DNA from: Bradyrhizobium sp. ORS 278
GTDB lineage: Bacteria > Pseudomonadota > Alphaproteobacteria > Rhizobiales > Xanthobacteraceae
Reading direction: 5' to 3'
Assembly: GCF_000026145.1 (NCBI RefSeq)
Contig: NC_009445.1
Span: forward strand, 7,253,001-7,317,000
DNA: 64,000 nt
The notes beneath the pieces were generated by a model. The model did not search any database and was not told the DNA's origin. It saw nothing but the letters and a program-made list of their open reading frames with translations. Position numbers and translations under genes: made by a program. Shown piece by piece: positions 7,229-16,432 of this stretch (position 1 is its first letter; each line of letters starts with the position of its first letter).

Positions 7229-9328
7229 TTACCGATTGAAGATCCGCTTCAGCACGTCGTTCATGGGCTGGCTATCGGGGACGCTGTCCGCGCCGGCCGG
7301 CGCTTCGCCGGTTGCGCCCCCCTGGCCGGCGTCGGCCGGGGCGGCCGGCGGAGGTTGGTCGGCCTGCGGCGCAGCCGCGATGCCGGCCGGCGGGACCACG
7401 GTGCGGCCGCGGCTCCTCGGCTGCGGCGGGGCGGCCTGTTGCAGGCCCTGCTGGATCAGATTGCCGATGGTGGCCCCAAGCTGGCCGCCGAGCAGGTCGG
7501 ACTGGCCGGCGGCCGGCGCCTGCGCATTCGGCGCCGCTGTCGGTGCGTTCGGGACTGGACCGGTGCTTGGCGCCGCGTTTCCGATCAGGCCGCCGATGCC
7601 GTTGAGCAGGTTGTTGAGGCCTGCGCCATCCTTGCCGAACAGCCCCTGCCCCATCTGCTTGAGCTTGGCATAGGTGCCCTCGGGATCGTCGAGGATACCG
7701 GCCATGTCGGGATAGAAGCGCGGCTGGCTCCAGGGGCCGTCGATCACCACGGGTATGCCGAGGCCGACCGGGTTGGAGGTCCGGCCCTGCCCTTCGGTCG
7801 TCATCACGAGCTTCGGCTCGACCCGCATCGCCAGCGCGCGATTGCCGAGATCGACCGTGCCGGCGCCGGTGACCTTGACCAGCGGTCCGACCAGATTGAG
7901 GTCCGTCGTCGCCGCCTGGCCGCGCTCGATCTGGAATGAGGCCGAGAGCTGCGTGAGGTCGGTGGTCAACTCCTTCGAATCCTGCCAGCCCGAAAGCGGA
8001 TTGGTCGTCAGCGAGCGGATCATCTGCGCGACGTTGATGCCGCGGATCACGCCGTCCTGAAACAGCAGGAAGGTCGAGCCGCTCAGATTGTTCATGATCG
8101 CCTGCTGGCTGGCGCCGCTCGAGCGCAGCGCCAGCTTGCCCTGCATGCGCGCATCGAGTTTGTCGAAGCCGGCGAGGTTTTGCAGCAGCGGCAGCGCCCG
8201 CACGCCGACGATATCGCCGTGCATCGCGTAGGCTGGATTGCCGGTCGAGGCATCGATCACGGCCTCGCCGGCGGCCTGGCCGTCGTAGACGCCGAGATTG
8301 ATGACGGTGGCCTTCAGCAGGCCGCCGGCCAGCGAGGCCTCCATATCCAGCGGGCCGAGGCGCGCGCCGGAGACGCCGATATCCGTCGCCGACAGCTTCA
8401 CGCGCGCGTCGAGATAGTTCAGGCCGCGCAGGTCGATGGCCGCCGTGCTCCACCCCGCGGCGCGCGACGAGGCTGGCGCGGCAGAGTCCGGAAGATCCAG
8501 GCGGCGCACGTCCAAGTCGATCTTCACCAGCGGCTTGCTGGCGAGGTCGACCGAGGCCCAGCCGTTGAAATCGCCATCGCCCAGCGTGCCGCTGAGACCG
8601 TTGATCATGATCAGCGCGCCATTGAGCCTGACATCGGCACGCCCGGCGAGGACGCCGCGGAACGCGCTCTCCATGCCGATCCTGAAATCCACCGGCAGCG
8701 TCTGGCGATCGATCGGCATCGCCGGCGCGGCCGCATTGATCTCGAACGTCACCGGACGATCGCCGGCGCGGGCGCTGCCTTTGATCTTGATCTTGTCGCC
8801 GCTCAGCGAGCCCGTCGCACTGAGGCCCTCGAGCCGGTTTTCGACGCGGTCGCGCGGGTTGGAGAGGATCACGGCGCCGTCCGTGACGGTGACGCTGGCG
8901 ATCCGGACCGCTGGGACGCTCTCCGGCTTCGCAGACGAGCGGCTGCGCGGCGCATTGTCCCGCAGCCGCTCGCGCAGCAGGGGAAGGTAGAGGGTCGGCT
9001 TCTCGATGCTGATCTCGCTGATGTCGGGCCGGCCGGACCACAGGCTCGACAGCGCCATGTCGGCCTGCAGCCTGGACACCGTCAGCCGGTTGTTGCCGTC
9101 GCGGTCTTTCGGGTCCTGCAGCGTGATGTCGGTCAGCGTGACCTGCAGGGAGGGCCACAGGCTGACCGTGGCGCCCCCCGCGATGCTCAGGCGATAGCCG
9201 GTGTCGCGCTCCACGCGGTCCTGGATCGCCACGGTCAGGAAGCTCGCGGGCAGCCCGAAGGCCAGCGCCAGCGCGAGCACGACGATGACGGCGCCGAGCA
9301 AACCGCCTGCAATCTTCAATGCTTTCAT
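7229..9328 (-). CDS. AsmA-family envelope protein
   Basis: From the ATG at 9328 the protein has 699 residues and starts with an uncleaved-looking membrane anchor (MKALKIAGGLLGAVIVVLAL). A long beta-rich region of AsmA type follows, with repeated units such as VSLWPSLQVTLTDITLQDP, and the AsmA C-terminal motif around LVGPLVKVTGAGTVDL. AsmA-like proteins are inner-membrane-anchored periplasmic proteins of the VPS13-like lipid-transfer group and influence outer-membrane lipid homeostasis. The last 130 residues are rich in Pro, Ala and Gln and end LKRIFNR. The gene lies about 130 bases upstream of the cyclase in the same direction and could be co-transcribed. The open frame extends to 9382, but that start would overlap promoter DNA. 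Confidence 0.88.
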   Translation of the reverse strand: MKALKIAGGLLGAVIVVLALALAFGLPASFLTVAIQDRVERDTGYRLSIAGGATVSLWPSLQVTLTDITLQDPKDRDGNNRLTVSRLQADMALSSLWSGRPDISEISIEKPTLYLPLLRERLRDNAPRSRSSAKPESVPAVRIASVTVTDGAVILSNPRDRVENRLEGLSATGSLSGDKIKIKGSARAGDRPVTFEINAAAPAMPIDRQTLPVDFRIGMESAFRGVLAGRADVRLNGALIMINGLSGTLGDGDFNGWASVDLASKPLVKIDLDVRRLDLPDSAAPASSRAAGWSTAAIDLRGLNYLDARVKLSATDIGVSGARLGPLDMEASLAGGLLKATVINLGVYDGQAAGEAVIDASTGNPAYAMHGDIVGVRALPLLQNLAGFDKLDARMQGKLALRSSGASQQAIMNNLSGSTFLLFQDGVIRGINVAQMIRSLTTNPLSGWQDSKELTTDLTQLSASFQIERGQAATTDLNLVGPLVKVTGAGTVDLGNRALAMRVEPKLVMTTEGQGRTSNPVGLGIPVVIDGPWSQPRFYPDMAGILDDPEGTYAKLKQMGQGLFGKDGAGLNNLLNGIGGLIGNAAPSTGPVPNAPTAAPNAQAPAAGQSDLLGGQLGATIGNLIQQGLQQAAPPQPRSRGRTVVPPAGIAAAPQADQPPPAAPADAGQGGATGEAPAGADSVPDSQPMNDVLKRIFNR

Positions 9329-9467
9329 ATCGATGTCCCAAGCGCTGCGGGCGAGCGGTCTCCACGGGTTAGCATGCGGCAACGCCGACCCGGTTCAATC
9401 TCAATTTTTCCCGGAACGAAGATCGCCCCGCGAGCGACCAAACTAGTCGTGAGCCCATGCGGCGTTA

Positions 9468-9483
9468 TGTGACTTACGACACA
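9468..9483. promoter_or_regulatory. CRP-like operator in front of the Crp gene
   Basis: The site reads TGTGA, six bases, then ACACA. This matches nine of ten conserved positions of the CRP consensus TGTGA-N6-TCACA. It lies 58 bases before the Crp-type gene start and about 140 before the AsmA start, between the two divergent genes. Autoregulation by the adjacent Crp protein, or joint control of the AsmA gene, is a reasonable inference. Confidence 0.5.
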
Positions 9484-9540
9484 CTTCCGCCAGAGCGGAT
9501 CCTGTAACTGGGGCTTTGAACCACTGCCGAAGGTATAGTG

Positions 9541-10215
9541 ATGAGCAAGCAGGCCGAATTTGCGGTCATTCTGAAGATGAACCCGATGTTCGCTGATCTC
9601 GGCTCGGACGAGCTGCAGCGCATTTCGAACCTGTGCCACACCCAGCATCTCTCGGCGGGCGAGGTGTTGTTCCAGAAGGGCGATCCCGGCAACGCACTGT
9701 TCGGCGTCCGCCGCGGCCAGATCCGGATCGAGACCGGCGCCACCGACGGCTCGCGGCTGACGCTCAATTTCATGGGCCCCGGCGATCTGTTCGGCGAGGT
9801 CGCGGTGCTCGACGGCCAGGAGCGCACCGCTGACGCCACGGCGGGTGAGGCCACCGAGCTGTTCGTGCTCCGGCGCGAGGATTTCCTGAACTTCCTGGAG
9901 CGCGAGCCCAAGGTCGCGATCAAGATCATCCAGCTGTTGTGCCAGCGCATCCGCTGGCAGAGCGAGCGGATGGAGGAATCGGTATTGCAGCCGCTGCCGA
10001 TCCGGCTGGCCCGCCGGCTCTGCGCGCTCGCGGAGGATTTCGGCTCCGAGGTGCACATCTCGCAGGAGCAGCTCGGCGTGTTCGTCGGCGCCGCGCGCGA
10101 GAGCGTCAACCGCCAGCTCCAGGCCTGGCGCAAGGACAAGATCCTAGACCTGCAGCGCGGCCGCATCCTGCTGCACGACCTGACGAAGCTGAACACGATC
10201 GCGCGCAACGAATAG
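9541..10215 (+). CDS. Crp/Fnr-family regulator, probably cAMP-binding
   Basis: The 224-residue protein has an N-terminal cyclic-nucleotide-binding domain and a C-terminal Crp helix-turn-helix (HISQEQLGVFVGAARESVNR). The phosphate-binding cassette reads FGEVAVLDGQERTADAT. It keeps the Glu, Arg and Ser/Thr pattern that E. coli CRP uses to hold cAMP (FIGELGL...QERSAWV). There are no Fnr-type cysteines. ATG 9541 directly follows an in-frame GTG; both are possible. A CRP-like palindrome lies upstream, and a class III cyclase is encoded nearby. cAMP binding is inferred from the cassette. Confidence 0.9.
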   Translation: MSKQAEFAVILKMNPMFADLGSDELQRISNLCHTQHLSAGEVLFQKGDPGNALFGVRRGQIRIETGATDGSRLTLNFMGPGDLFGEVAVLDGQERTADATAGEATELFVLRREDFLNFLEREPKVAIKIIQLLCQRIRWQSERMEESVLQPLPIRLARRLCALAEDFGSEVHISQEQLGVFVGAARESVNRQLQAWRKDKILDLQRGRILLHDLTKLNTIARNE

Positions 10216-10458
10216 CGGCCGACCCGGACGATGTTGTCCACTTCTCGTCGGGCTGCTGGCGAGAACGATTCGCAATGTATCGTTAGGTGTCAGACTCGGC
10301 CAAACATGATCGCAATTGGGCCACGACGACTCACAATTTGCGACATGAACTGTTTTTAACAATTCTAACCGGGGTCAATCCGGCGGCGATGAGTTCCGTA
10401 CACACGCGGCGGCGTGCGGGCGGAACTCGTTCGCGCCAGATGAAGGTGGTTAGAACTC

Positions 10459-12081
10459 ATGAGTCTTGCGTTGCCGGCGATCGTGCTCGAGACCAACAAT
10501 ACGGTTGGTCGCTGGCGAAGAGCCCTTTCAGCCTGGATCGATGCCGTCGAGGACGGCTGGTCGGTTCCGGTCCTCATCATCGGTTTCGTGGCCGTCTGGA
10601 TGGCGTATTTCTCCCTCGCCTATCTGGCCGGCGATCTGCATCAAGACGTGATCGAGACCTGGTCGCTCGGGCGCAGCTTCGACTGGGGCTCCACCAAGCA
10701 TCCGCCCTTGATGAGCTGGGCGGCGCGGGGCTGGACGATCGTGTTCCCGCTGACGAACTGGTCGTTCAACCTGCTGGCGCTGACCAATGCGGCGGTCGGA
10801 TTGTTTGCGGTCGACCTGATCACCCGGCGCTTCGCCCGCGGCGACAAGCGCATCGTCGTGCTCTTGCTGCTGATGGTCCTGCCGATCTATCAGTTCCACG
10901 CGCAGCGCTTCAACGCCAATGCCGTGCTGCTGTCGACCTGGCCGCTCGCGACCTGGTGCTTCCTGCGCTCGTTCGAGACCCGCAAAGCCAGCTGGGCCGT
11001 CGCCGCCGGCCTGACCGCCGCGCTCGCAATGCTCGGCAAGTACTATTCGATCTTCCTGATCGCAAGCTTTGCGATCGCCGCCTTGTGCCACGGTGACCGG
11101 CGCGCCTATTTCGAGTCGGCCGCACCCTGGCTATCGGCGCTCACAGGCCTGTTTGCGCTCGGGCCCCATTTGTACTGGCTCGCGGCGACAGGCGCGCAGC
11201 CATTCTCGCACGCGATCAATCATCACGTCGGCAAGAGCGGCACGGCCGCGCTGCTCGAAGGCGGTGGCTTCGCTCTCGCCATGGCCGGCATCATCGGCAT
11301 TCCCGGCCTGATCTGGCTGGCGATGACGCGGCCGCGTCCTGCCCGCGTGCTGAACGACGCGCTCAGCCTGGACCCGGGCCTGTGCCTGCTCGCGATGATC
11401 AGCATCGGCACCGTGACGTTCCCCGCCTGGGTCTCGGCGATCTTCGGCACCGATATGCCGCCGCTCTGGGGCCTGCAGGATGTCTTCCTGTTCGTCATCG
11501 TGATCGTCTGCGGCGCGAGCTATCACGCTCCGCGCGAGCTGACGATCAATCTCGCCGCGGTCGCGATCGCCATCGCGGCGTTCGCGGCCGTCGTGGTGGC
11601 GCCACTGCACGCGCTGTACCGCAACTACGTGCCGCTCAGCGAAGGCCGCAATTTCTATCAGCCGGCGGTGGCCGAGCTCGACCGCCTGTGGCGGACGGCG
11701 TCTGACAGCCCGCTTCAGGCGGTTGGCGGCGATGACGGCCTGGCCTTCGCCGCGGCGTTCTACAGCACCGACCATCCGCGCTACGAAATGAGCCTGGTGC
11801 ATCCGAACGAGCTGCGGGATCCCGGCGAGGGGGTGACGGCGCGGGGCTGGGCGGCGCTGTGCTACGAGGCTGACACCTCGTGCATCAACGGGATGCAGGC
11901 CGCCGCGGCGCGGGCGCGCACGTCGGTGCGCGTCGCCTTCACGCTCAGGACCAATCTGTTCGGCTGGCACGGCGCGAGCCAAGGCTTCGTCGCCCTGATC
12001 GTGCCGCCGCAGGCCGATCGCCCCGTCGAGTCACCGCCGGGTGTCGCGGAAGATCTCAGCGAGCGGCGGCGAACGTTTTAG
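10459..12081 (+). CDS. Polytopic glycosyltransferase of the PMT_2/ArnT type
   Basis: A 540-residue membrane protein with about ten hydrophobic helices. The first periplasmic loop carries DLHQDVIETWSLGR and KHPPLMSWAARGW, the acidic loop and HPPL block typical of lipid-linked-sugar transferases of the GT39/GT83 group (PMT_2). Such enzymes move a sugar from an undecaprenyl or dolichyl carrier to a lipid or protein on the periplasmic face. The C-terminal soluble region is about 140 residues. The gene stands alone, with a 240-base leader before it and a repeat hairpin after it. The acceptor is unknown; lipid A core or hopanoid-type lipids are possibilities only. Confidence 0.85.
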   Translation: MSLALPAIVLETNNTVGRWRRALSAWIDAVEDGWSVPVLIIGFVAVWMAYFSLAYLAGDLHQDVIETWSLGRSFDWGSTKHPPLMSWAARGWTIVFPLTNWSFNLLALTNAAVGLFAVDLITRRFARGDKRIVVLLLLMVLPIYQFHAQRFNANAVLLSTWPLATWCFLRSFETRKASWAVAAGLTAALAMLGKYYSIFLIASFAIAALCHGDRRAYFESAAPWLSALTGLFALGPHLYWLAATGAQPFSHAINHHVGKSGTAALLEGGGFALAMAGIIGIPGLIWLAMTRPRPARVLNDALSLDPGLCLLAMISIGTVTFPAWVSAIFGTDMPPLWGLQDVFLFVIVIVCGASYHAPRELTINLAAVAIAIAAFAAVVVAPLHALYRNYVPLSEGRNFYQPAVAELDRLWRTASDSPLQAVGGDDGLAFAAAFYSTDHPRYEMSLVHPNELRDPGEGVTARGWAALCYEADTSCINGMQAAAARARTSVRVAFTLRTNLFGWHGASQGFVALIVPPQADRPVESPPGVAEDLSERRRTF

Positions 12082-12182
12082 AGCATGATCCGGAAAAGTG
12101 CGCAGCGGTTTTCCGAAAAGATCATGCGCAAACGACAACCTAAAGCGCGATGACAATTCATCCTGATCTCATCGCGCTCTAG
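12081..12182. repeat. Two-hairpin intergenic repeat, possible bidirectional terminator
   Basis: The first hairpin has arms GCATGATC (12083-12090) and GATCATGC (12120-12127), with a second inner pairing CGGAAAA/TTTTCCG. The second has arms AGCGCGATGA (12144-12153) and TCATCGCGCT (12169-12178). I recognise this sequence as a very common interspersed repeat in Rhizobiales genomes. It lies between the convergent glycosyltransferase and RND genes, where it could stop transcription both ways. Confidence 0.7.
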
Positions 12183-12203
12183 GCCGTGCTTCGAGTCTCC
12201 GGC

Positions 12204-15200
12204 TCACTCTGCGGCCGGGGAGATCACTGAAGGCGGGGGAGTCTGGGCGTGTGGCGCGCCGGCTTGAGGAGCAGCATGCCCGTCGTTGCTGCTGTCGGAC
12301 ACGATCAGCCTGCGGCCGAGCTTCGCGAACAGCCCGCCCAGATCGTCCATCACCAAGAACATCGCTGGCACGAACAACAGCGACAGCACGGTGGAGAACA
12401 CCAATCCGCCGATGACCGCCAGCGCCATCGGCGAGCGGAATTCGCCGCCGGCGCCGACCGCCAGCGCGCTGGGCATCATGCCGGCGACCATAGCGATCGT
12501 CGTCATGACGATCGGACGCGCCCGCTTCATGCCGGCATCGATGATGGCCTCGTCGCGTCGCGTGCCCGCATGGATCGCCTCGATCGCGAATTCCACGAGC
12601 ATGATCGCGTTCTTGGTCACGATGCCCATCAGCATCATCATGCCGATATAAACCGGAATGGTGAGCTGCTTGCCGGTCAGCATCAGCGCGCCGATCGCGC
12701 CGCCGATCGACAGCGGCAGCGAGAACAGGATCGTGATCGGCTGCAGGAAGGTGCCGAACAGCAGCACCAGCACCGCGTAGACGATCATCAGGCCGGCGGT
12801 GATCGCGGTGATGAAGCCGGACGCCAGCTCGTTCAGGCTCTCGGCGTCGTCCGACGGAATCAGCTTGACGCTCGCCGGCATGGTCTTGCGCACCGGCAGC
12901 TCGTCGATCAGCTTGGTCGCATCGCCGAGCGCCGCCAGCCCGACGAGATCGGCCGAGACGGTGGCCTGGCGGCCGCGGTCGTAGCGGCTGATGCTGGTCG
13001 GACCCTGGTCGAGCTTGATGTCGGCGACGACAGCCAGCGGCACGCCGCCCTTCTCGCCGAACTGGCCGAGCGGCACGCGCAGCTGCTCGAGCGTCTTCAC
13101 GTCGCTGCGCGCCGCGTCCTCGAGCTGCACCCGGATCGGCACCAAACGGCCGCCGACGTCGTACTTCGCCAGTGCCGGCCCGACGTCGCCGATGGTGGCG
13201 ACACGGATCGTCTGCGACAGGCTTTCGGTGGAGACGCCGAGCCGCGCGGCGAGATCGGCGCGCGGCTGCACGCGCAATTCCGGCCGGTCGAGCGAGGTGT
13301 CGGACACCACGTTGGAGATGATCGAAATCCGCTTCATCTGCGAGGCGAGCTCGCTCGCGACATTGTCGACCAGCTTGGGGTCGGAGCCCGTCAGCACCAG
13401 CTTGATCGGACGCAGGCCGTTCTCGTCGGTGAACCAGAAGCGAATGTCGGGGATCGTCTCGAGATCCTTGGTGATCTCGAGCTCGAGCTCCTTCTGGGTG
13501 ATCTTGCGCTCGGTCTTCGGCGTGTAGTTGACGATCATGCCGGCGCGGCGGACCTCCATCGCGCCCTGCAGACGGCCGCCATCGACGAACACGCTGCGCA
13601 CCTCCGGCCGCTTGCGCAGCCGCGCCACGATGTCCTCGGTGACCTTCTCGGTGTAGGCGAGCTGCGCGCCCGGCGGCAGCTCGATCGCCAGCAGCGAGCG
13701 CGCGGCGTCCTGCGCCGGCAGGAAGCCCTTCGACAGCAGCGTCGTGCTCCAGATCGAGGCCGCGAAGATGCCGACGCCAAGCAGGATCGTGATGTAGTAG
13801 TGCCGCACCGACCAGGTCACGATGCGCTGATACGCGCGCAGGATGAAGCCGGGCGGCGGGTCGTCATGATCGTGATGCTTGAGGAAATAGGCCGCGAGCA
13901 TCGGCGTGACGAAGCGTGCCGCCAGCAGCGAGAAGAACACCTGCACCGAGACGGTGATGCCGAATTGCTTGAAGAACTGTCCGGCGATGCCGGACATGAA
14001 GCTGGCCGGCGCGAAGATCGCGATGATGGTGAGGCTGATCGCGATGACGGCAAGGCCGATCTCGTCGGCGGCATCCAGCGCGGCGCGGTAGGGCGACTTC
14101 CCCATGCGCATGTGGCGCACGATGTTCTCGATCTCGACGATGGCGTCGTCGACCAGAATGCCGGTCGACAGCGTGATCGCCAGGAACGACACCATGTTGA
14201 GCGAGAAGCCGAGGATGTCCATCGCCCAGAATGCCGGGAAGATCGACAGCGGCAGCGAGATCGCGGCGATGACCGTGGCGCGGAAGTCGCGCAGGAACAG
14301 CAGCACGATGATCACGGCGAGGATGGCGCCTTCGAACAATGTCGAGATCGCGGCCTCGTAGTTGCCCTTGGTGAACTCGACCGAGGTGTCGATCAGCCGG
14401 AGATCGACGTCGGGATGGGCGGCCTTGACCTGGTCGATGCGCTTCTGCACGGCGGCTGCGACGACCACGTCGCTCGCGCCCTTGGCGCGCTTGATGCCGA
14501 GCGCCACCACCGGCTCGCCGTTGAAGCGCGCGAAGGTGCGGCGGTCGGCGATGGTGTCGGTGACGGTGCCGAGATCGGCGAGCCGCACCTCGCCGCCGCC
14601 GAACAGCGGGATCATCGTGTTCGACAGCTCGTTCAGCGTCTTGGCGCCGGCGAGCGTACGGATCGCCTGGTCGTTCTTGCCGATCTCGGCGCGGCCGCCG
14701 GCGACGTCGACATTGGTGCCGCGCAGGCTCTGGCTGACATTGACCGCGGTGAGGCCCATCGCCTGCAGCCGGTCGGGATCGAGCGACACCAGGATCTCGC
14801 GCTCGACGCCGCCGATGCGCTCGACCTGGCTGACGCCGCGCACGCCCTGCAGCTCGCGCTTGACGACGTCGTCGACGAAGAACGACAGCTGCTCCGGCGT
14901 TTTGCCCGGCGAGATCGCCGCATAAGTCACGATCGGCAGGCCGATCTTGTCGACGCGCGAGATCAGGGGCTCGGTGACGTTCTGCGGCAGGTCGGAGCGT
15001 ACCCGCGTCACGGCGTCCTTGACGTCGTTGATGGCGCGGTCGGTGTTGGTCTCCAGGGCGAAGGTGATGGTCGTGACGGAGAGACCATCGGTGATCAGCG
15101 ACTGGATGTGGCGGGCGCCTTCCACGCCGGAGACGCCGTCCTCGATGATCTTGGTGACCTGGGATTCAAGCTCGGACGGCGCGGCGCCGAACTGCGCCAC

Positions 15201-15350
15201 CGCCACCGAGATCACCGGGATGTCAGCATTCGGCAGCCGCGTCACCGCGAGCTTGGTGAAGCTCATCCAGCCGAGGATCAGCAGGATGATCGAGAAGAGA
15301 ATCGATGGCAGCGGGTTCCGGATCGACCATGCCGAGATATTCAGTGCCAT
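12204..15350 (-). CDS. RND-family efflux pump inner-membrane transporter
   Basis: At 1048 residues this is the full length of an AcrB-type RND permease. It has an N-terminal helix, a large periplasmic loop, helices 2-6, a second loop and helices 8-12. The proton-relay pair in helix 4 is present as GILVDDAIVEIEN (D401, D402). The protein should form a trimer that exports drugs, detergents or lipophilic compounds with the adaptor encoded immediately upstream, whose stop codon overlaps this start by one base (TGATG). No TolC-type outer-membrane channel is encoded nearby, so a shared channel must be used. The substrate is not predictable. Confidence 0.95.
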   Translation of the reverse strand: MALNISAWSIRNPLPSILFSIILLILGWMSFTKLAVTRLPNADIPVISVAVAQFGAAPSELESQVTKIIEDGVSGVEGARHIQSLITDGLSVTTITFALETNTDRAINDVKDAVTRVRSDLPQNVTEPLISRVDKIGLPIVTYAAISPGKTPEQLSFFVDDVVKRELQGVRGVSQVERIGGVEREILVSLDPDRLQAMGLTAVNVSQSLRGTNVDVAGGRAEIGKNDQAIRTLAGAKTLNELSNTMIPLFGGGEVRLADLGTVTDTIADRRTFARFNGEPVVALGIKRAKGASDVVVAAAVQKRIDQVKAAHPDVDLRLIDTSVEFTKGNYEAAISTLFEGAILAVIIVLLFLRDFRATVIAAISLPLSIFPAFWAMDILGFSLNMVSFLAITLSTGILVDDAIVEIENIVRHMRMGKSPYRAALDAADEIGLAVIAISLTIIAIFAPASFMSGIAGQFFKQFGITVSVQVFFSLLAARFVTPMLAAYFLKHHDHDDPPPGFILRAYQRIVTWSVRHYYITILLGVGIFAASIWSTTLLSKGFLPAQDAARSLLAIELPPGAQLAYTEKVTEDIVARLRKRPEVRSVFVDGGRLQGAMEVRRAGMIVNYTPKTERKITQKELELEITKDLETIPDIRFWFTDENGLRPIKLVLTGSDPKLVDNVASELASQMKRISIISNVVSDTSLDRPELRVQPRADLAARLGVSTESLSQTIRVATIGDVGPALAKYDVGGRLVPIRVQLEDAARSDVKTLEQLRVPLGQFGEKGGVPLAVVADIKLDQGPTSISRYDRGRQATVSADLVGLAALGDATKLIDELPVRKTMPASVKLIPSDDAESLNELASGFITAITAGLMIVYAVLVLLFGTFLQPITILFSLPLSIGGAIGALMLTGKQLTIPVYIGMMMLMGIVTKNAIMLVEFAIEAIHAGTRRDEAIIDAGMKRARPIVMTTIAMVAGMMPSALAVGAGGEFRSPMALAVIGGLVFSTVLSLLFVPAMFLVMDDLGGLFAKLGRRLIVSDSSNDGHAAPQAGAPHAQTPPPSVISPAAE

Positions 15351-16357
15351 CAGCGTACCCGCGTGCGATCGATGTCTTCGGCGAACATGGTCTTGATCTG
15401 GTCGCCGTCATGCAGCGAGCTGCCGGCGTCGGCGACCACGATCTCGCCCTCGGTCAGACCTTCGAGAATCTCGGTCGAGGTATCGGATACCAGGCCGACC
15501 CGGACCCGGCGCGTTTCGATCGTATCCCCCTTCACGACCTGGATGGTGAGATGATCGATCGCAGTGTTGGGAATGGCGACGCCGCAGCTGCGCCGCGCGT
15601 CGATATTGGCGCGCGCGAACATGCCGGGCTTGAGCGAGGGATTGCCGGTCAGCGCGATCCGGGCATGGCCGAGCTGGGTGGTCCGGTCGACCTGTGGCGC
15701 GACCACGCGCAGGCGGCCGATGATGTCGGGAAGATCGTCGCGGGTGATGCGCGCGGGGGCGCCGGGGCTGAGCTTCAGCAGATGAATGCTCGGCACCTCG
15801 GCGTCGAGCTCCAGCTCGTTGTTGACGGCGATGCGGAACATCGGTCCCGCCTGCGGCGACGCCGGCGCGCCGGCGATGGTGCGGACCTCGGTGACGACGC
15901 CGGAAGAAGGCGCTCGCAGCGACACCGGCCGGCCGGCAGCGGCGGCCGGCGCTCCCGGCTGCGGCGGAGGCGGCGTCAGGCGCGCGAGCTCCTGGTTCTC
16001 GGTGACGGTGTCGCCTTCCTTGACGAGCACGTCGATGACCCGCGAGCCCTCCTGGTCGGCGCCGACGACGGCCTCGCGGCGCGGCACGACGAAGCCGGTG
16101 ACGCGCACCAGATCGGAGAAACAGGCCTTGCCCGCCTTGGTGACCAGCACCTGGGCCTGCATGCGCGGCTCCTCGGCCGCCTCATGCGGACGATGCTCGT
16201 ACCAGTAATAGCCCGCGAACAGGGCGACGAAGACGATCGCGGTGGCTGCGGTTTTCAGGGATTTCGGCAGCTTCATCGGCGGGCGGATCCGGTCGGCGCG
16301 AGATGCGGTTTCAAGAGGGAGCCTGGGCTCCTGATGGGGCGAGGCAGCGTCCGACAC
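15350..16357 (-). CDS. RND efflux periplasmic adaptor (HlyD/MFP family)
   Basis: The 335-residue protein has an N-terminal membrane anchor (TAATAIVFVALFAGYYWY), a lipoyl/barrel-sandwich domain split around residues 60-150, a short hairpin, and the beta-barrel and membrane-proximal domains ending near DGDQIKTMF. Its proline-rich segment LTPPPPQPGAPAAAAGRP sits where the alpha-helical hairpin normally is, so the hairpin is very short or absent. The 16357 start is GTG; an ATG at 16276 just before the membrane helix is an alternative. It is coupled to the RND permease gene by a one-base overlap. It is clearly related to the orphan adaptor encoded at 21575-22468. Confidence 0.9.
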   Translation of the reverse strand: MSDAASPHQEPRLPLETASRADRIRPPMKLPKSLKTAATAIVFVALFAGYYWYEHRPHEAAEEPRMQAQVLVTKAGKACFSDLVRVTGFVVPRREAVVGADQEGSRVIDVLVKEGDTVTENQELARLTPPPPQPGAPAAAAGRPVSLRAPSSGVVTEVRTIAGAPASPQAGPMFRIAVNNELELDAEVPSIHLLKLSPGAPARITRDDLPDIIGRLRVVAPQVDRTTQLGHARIALTGNPSLKPGMFARANIDARRSCGVAIPNTAIDHLTIQVVKGDTIETRRVRVGLVSDTSTEILEGLTEGEIVVADAGSSLHDGDQIKTMFAEDIDRTRVR

Positions 16358-16432
16358 AACGATGCGTCCCGCAAGCCTGCGAGACGCATGTGACGACGCC
16401 GGTATCTCGCCACGCGGTCCCCGGCGCGCAGG

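Noticed and set aside
12249..15554. 1101-codon open frame on the plus strand opposite the RND permease
   Set aside because: It is the antisense shadow of a well-supported AcrB-type gene; the translation is Arg/His/Gln-rich with no family resemblance, as expected from high GC.
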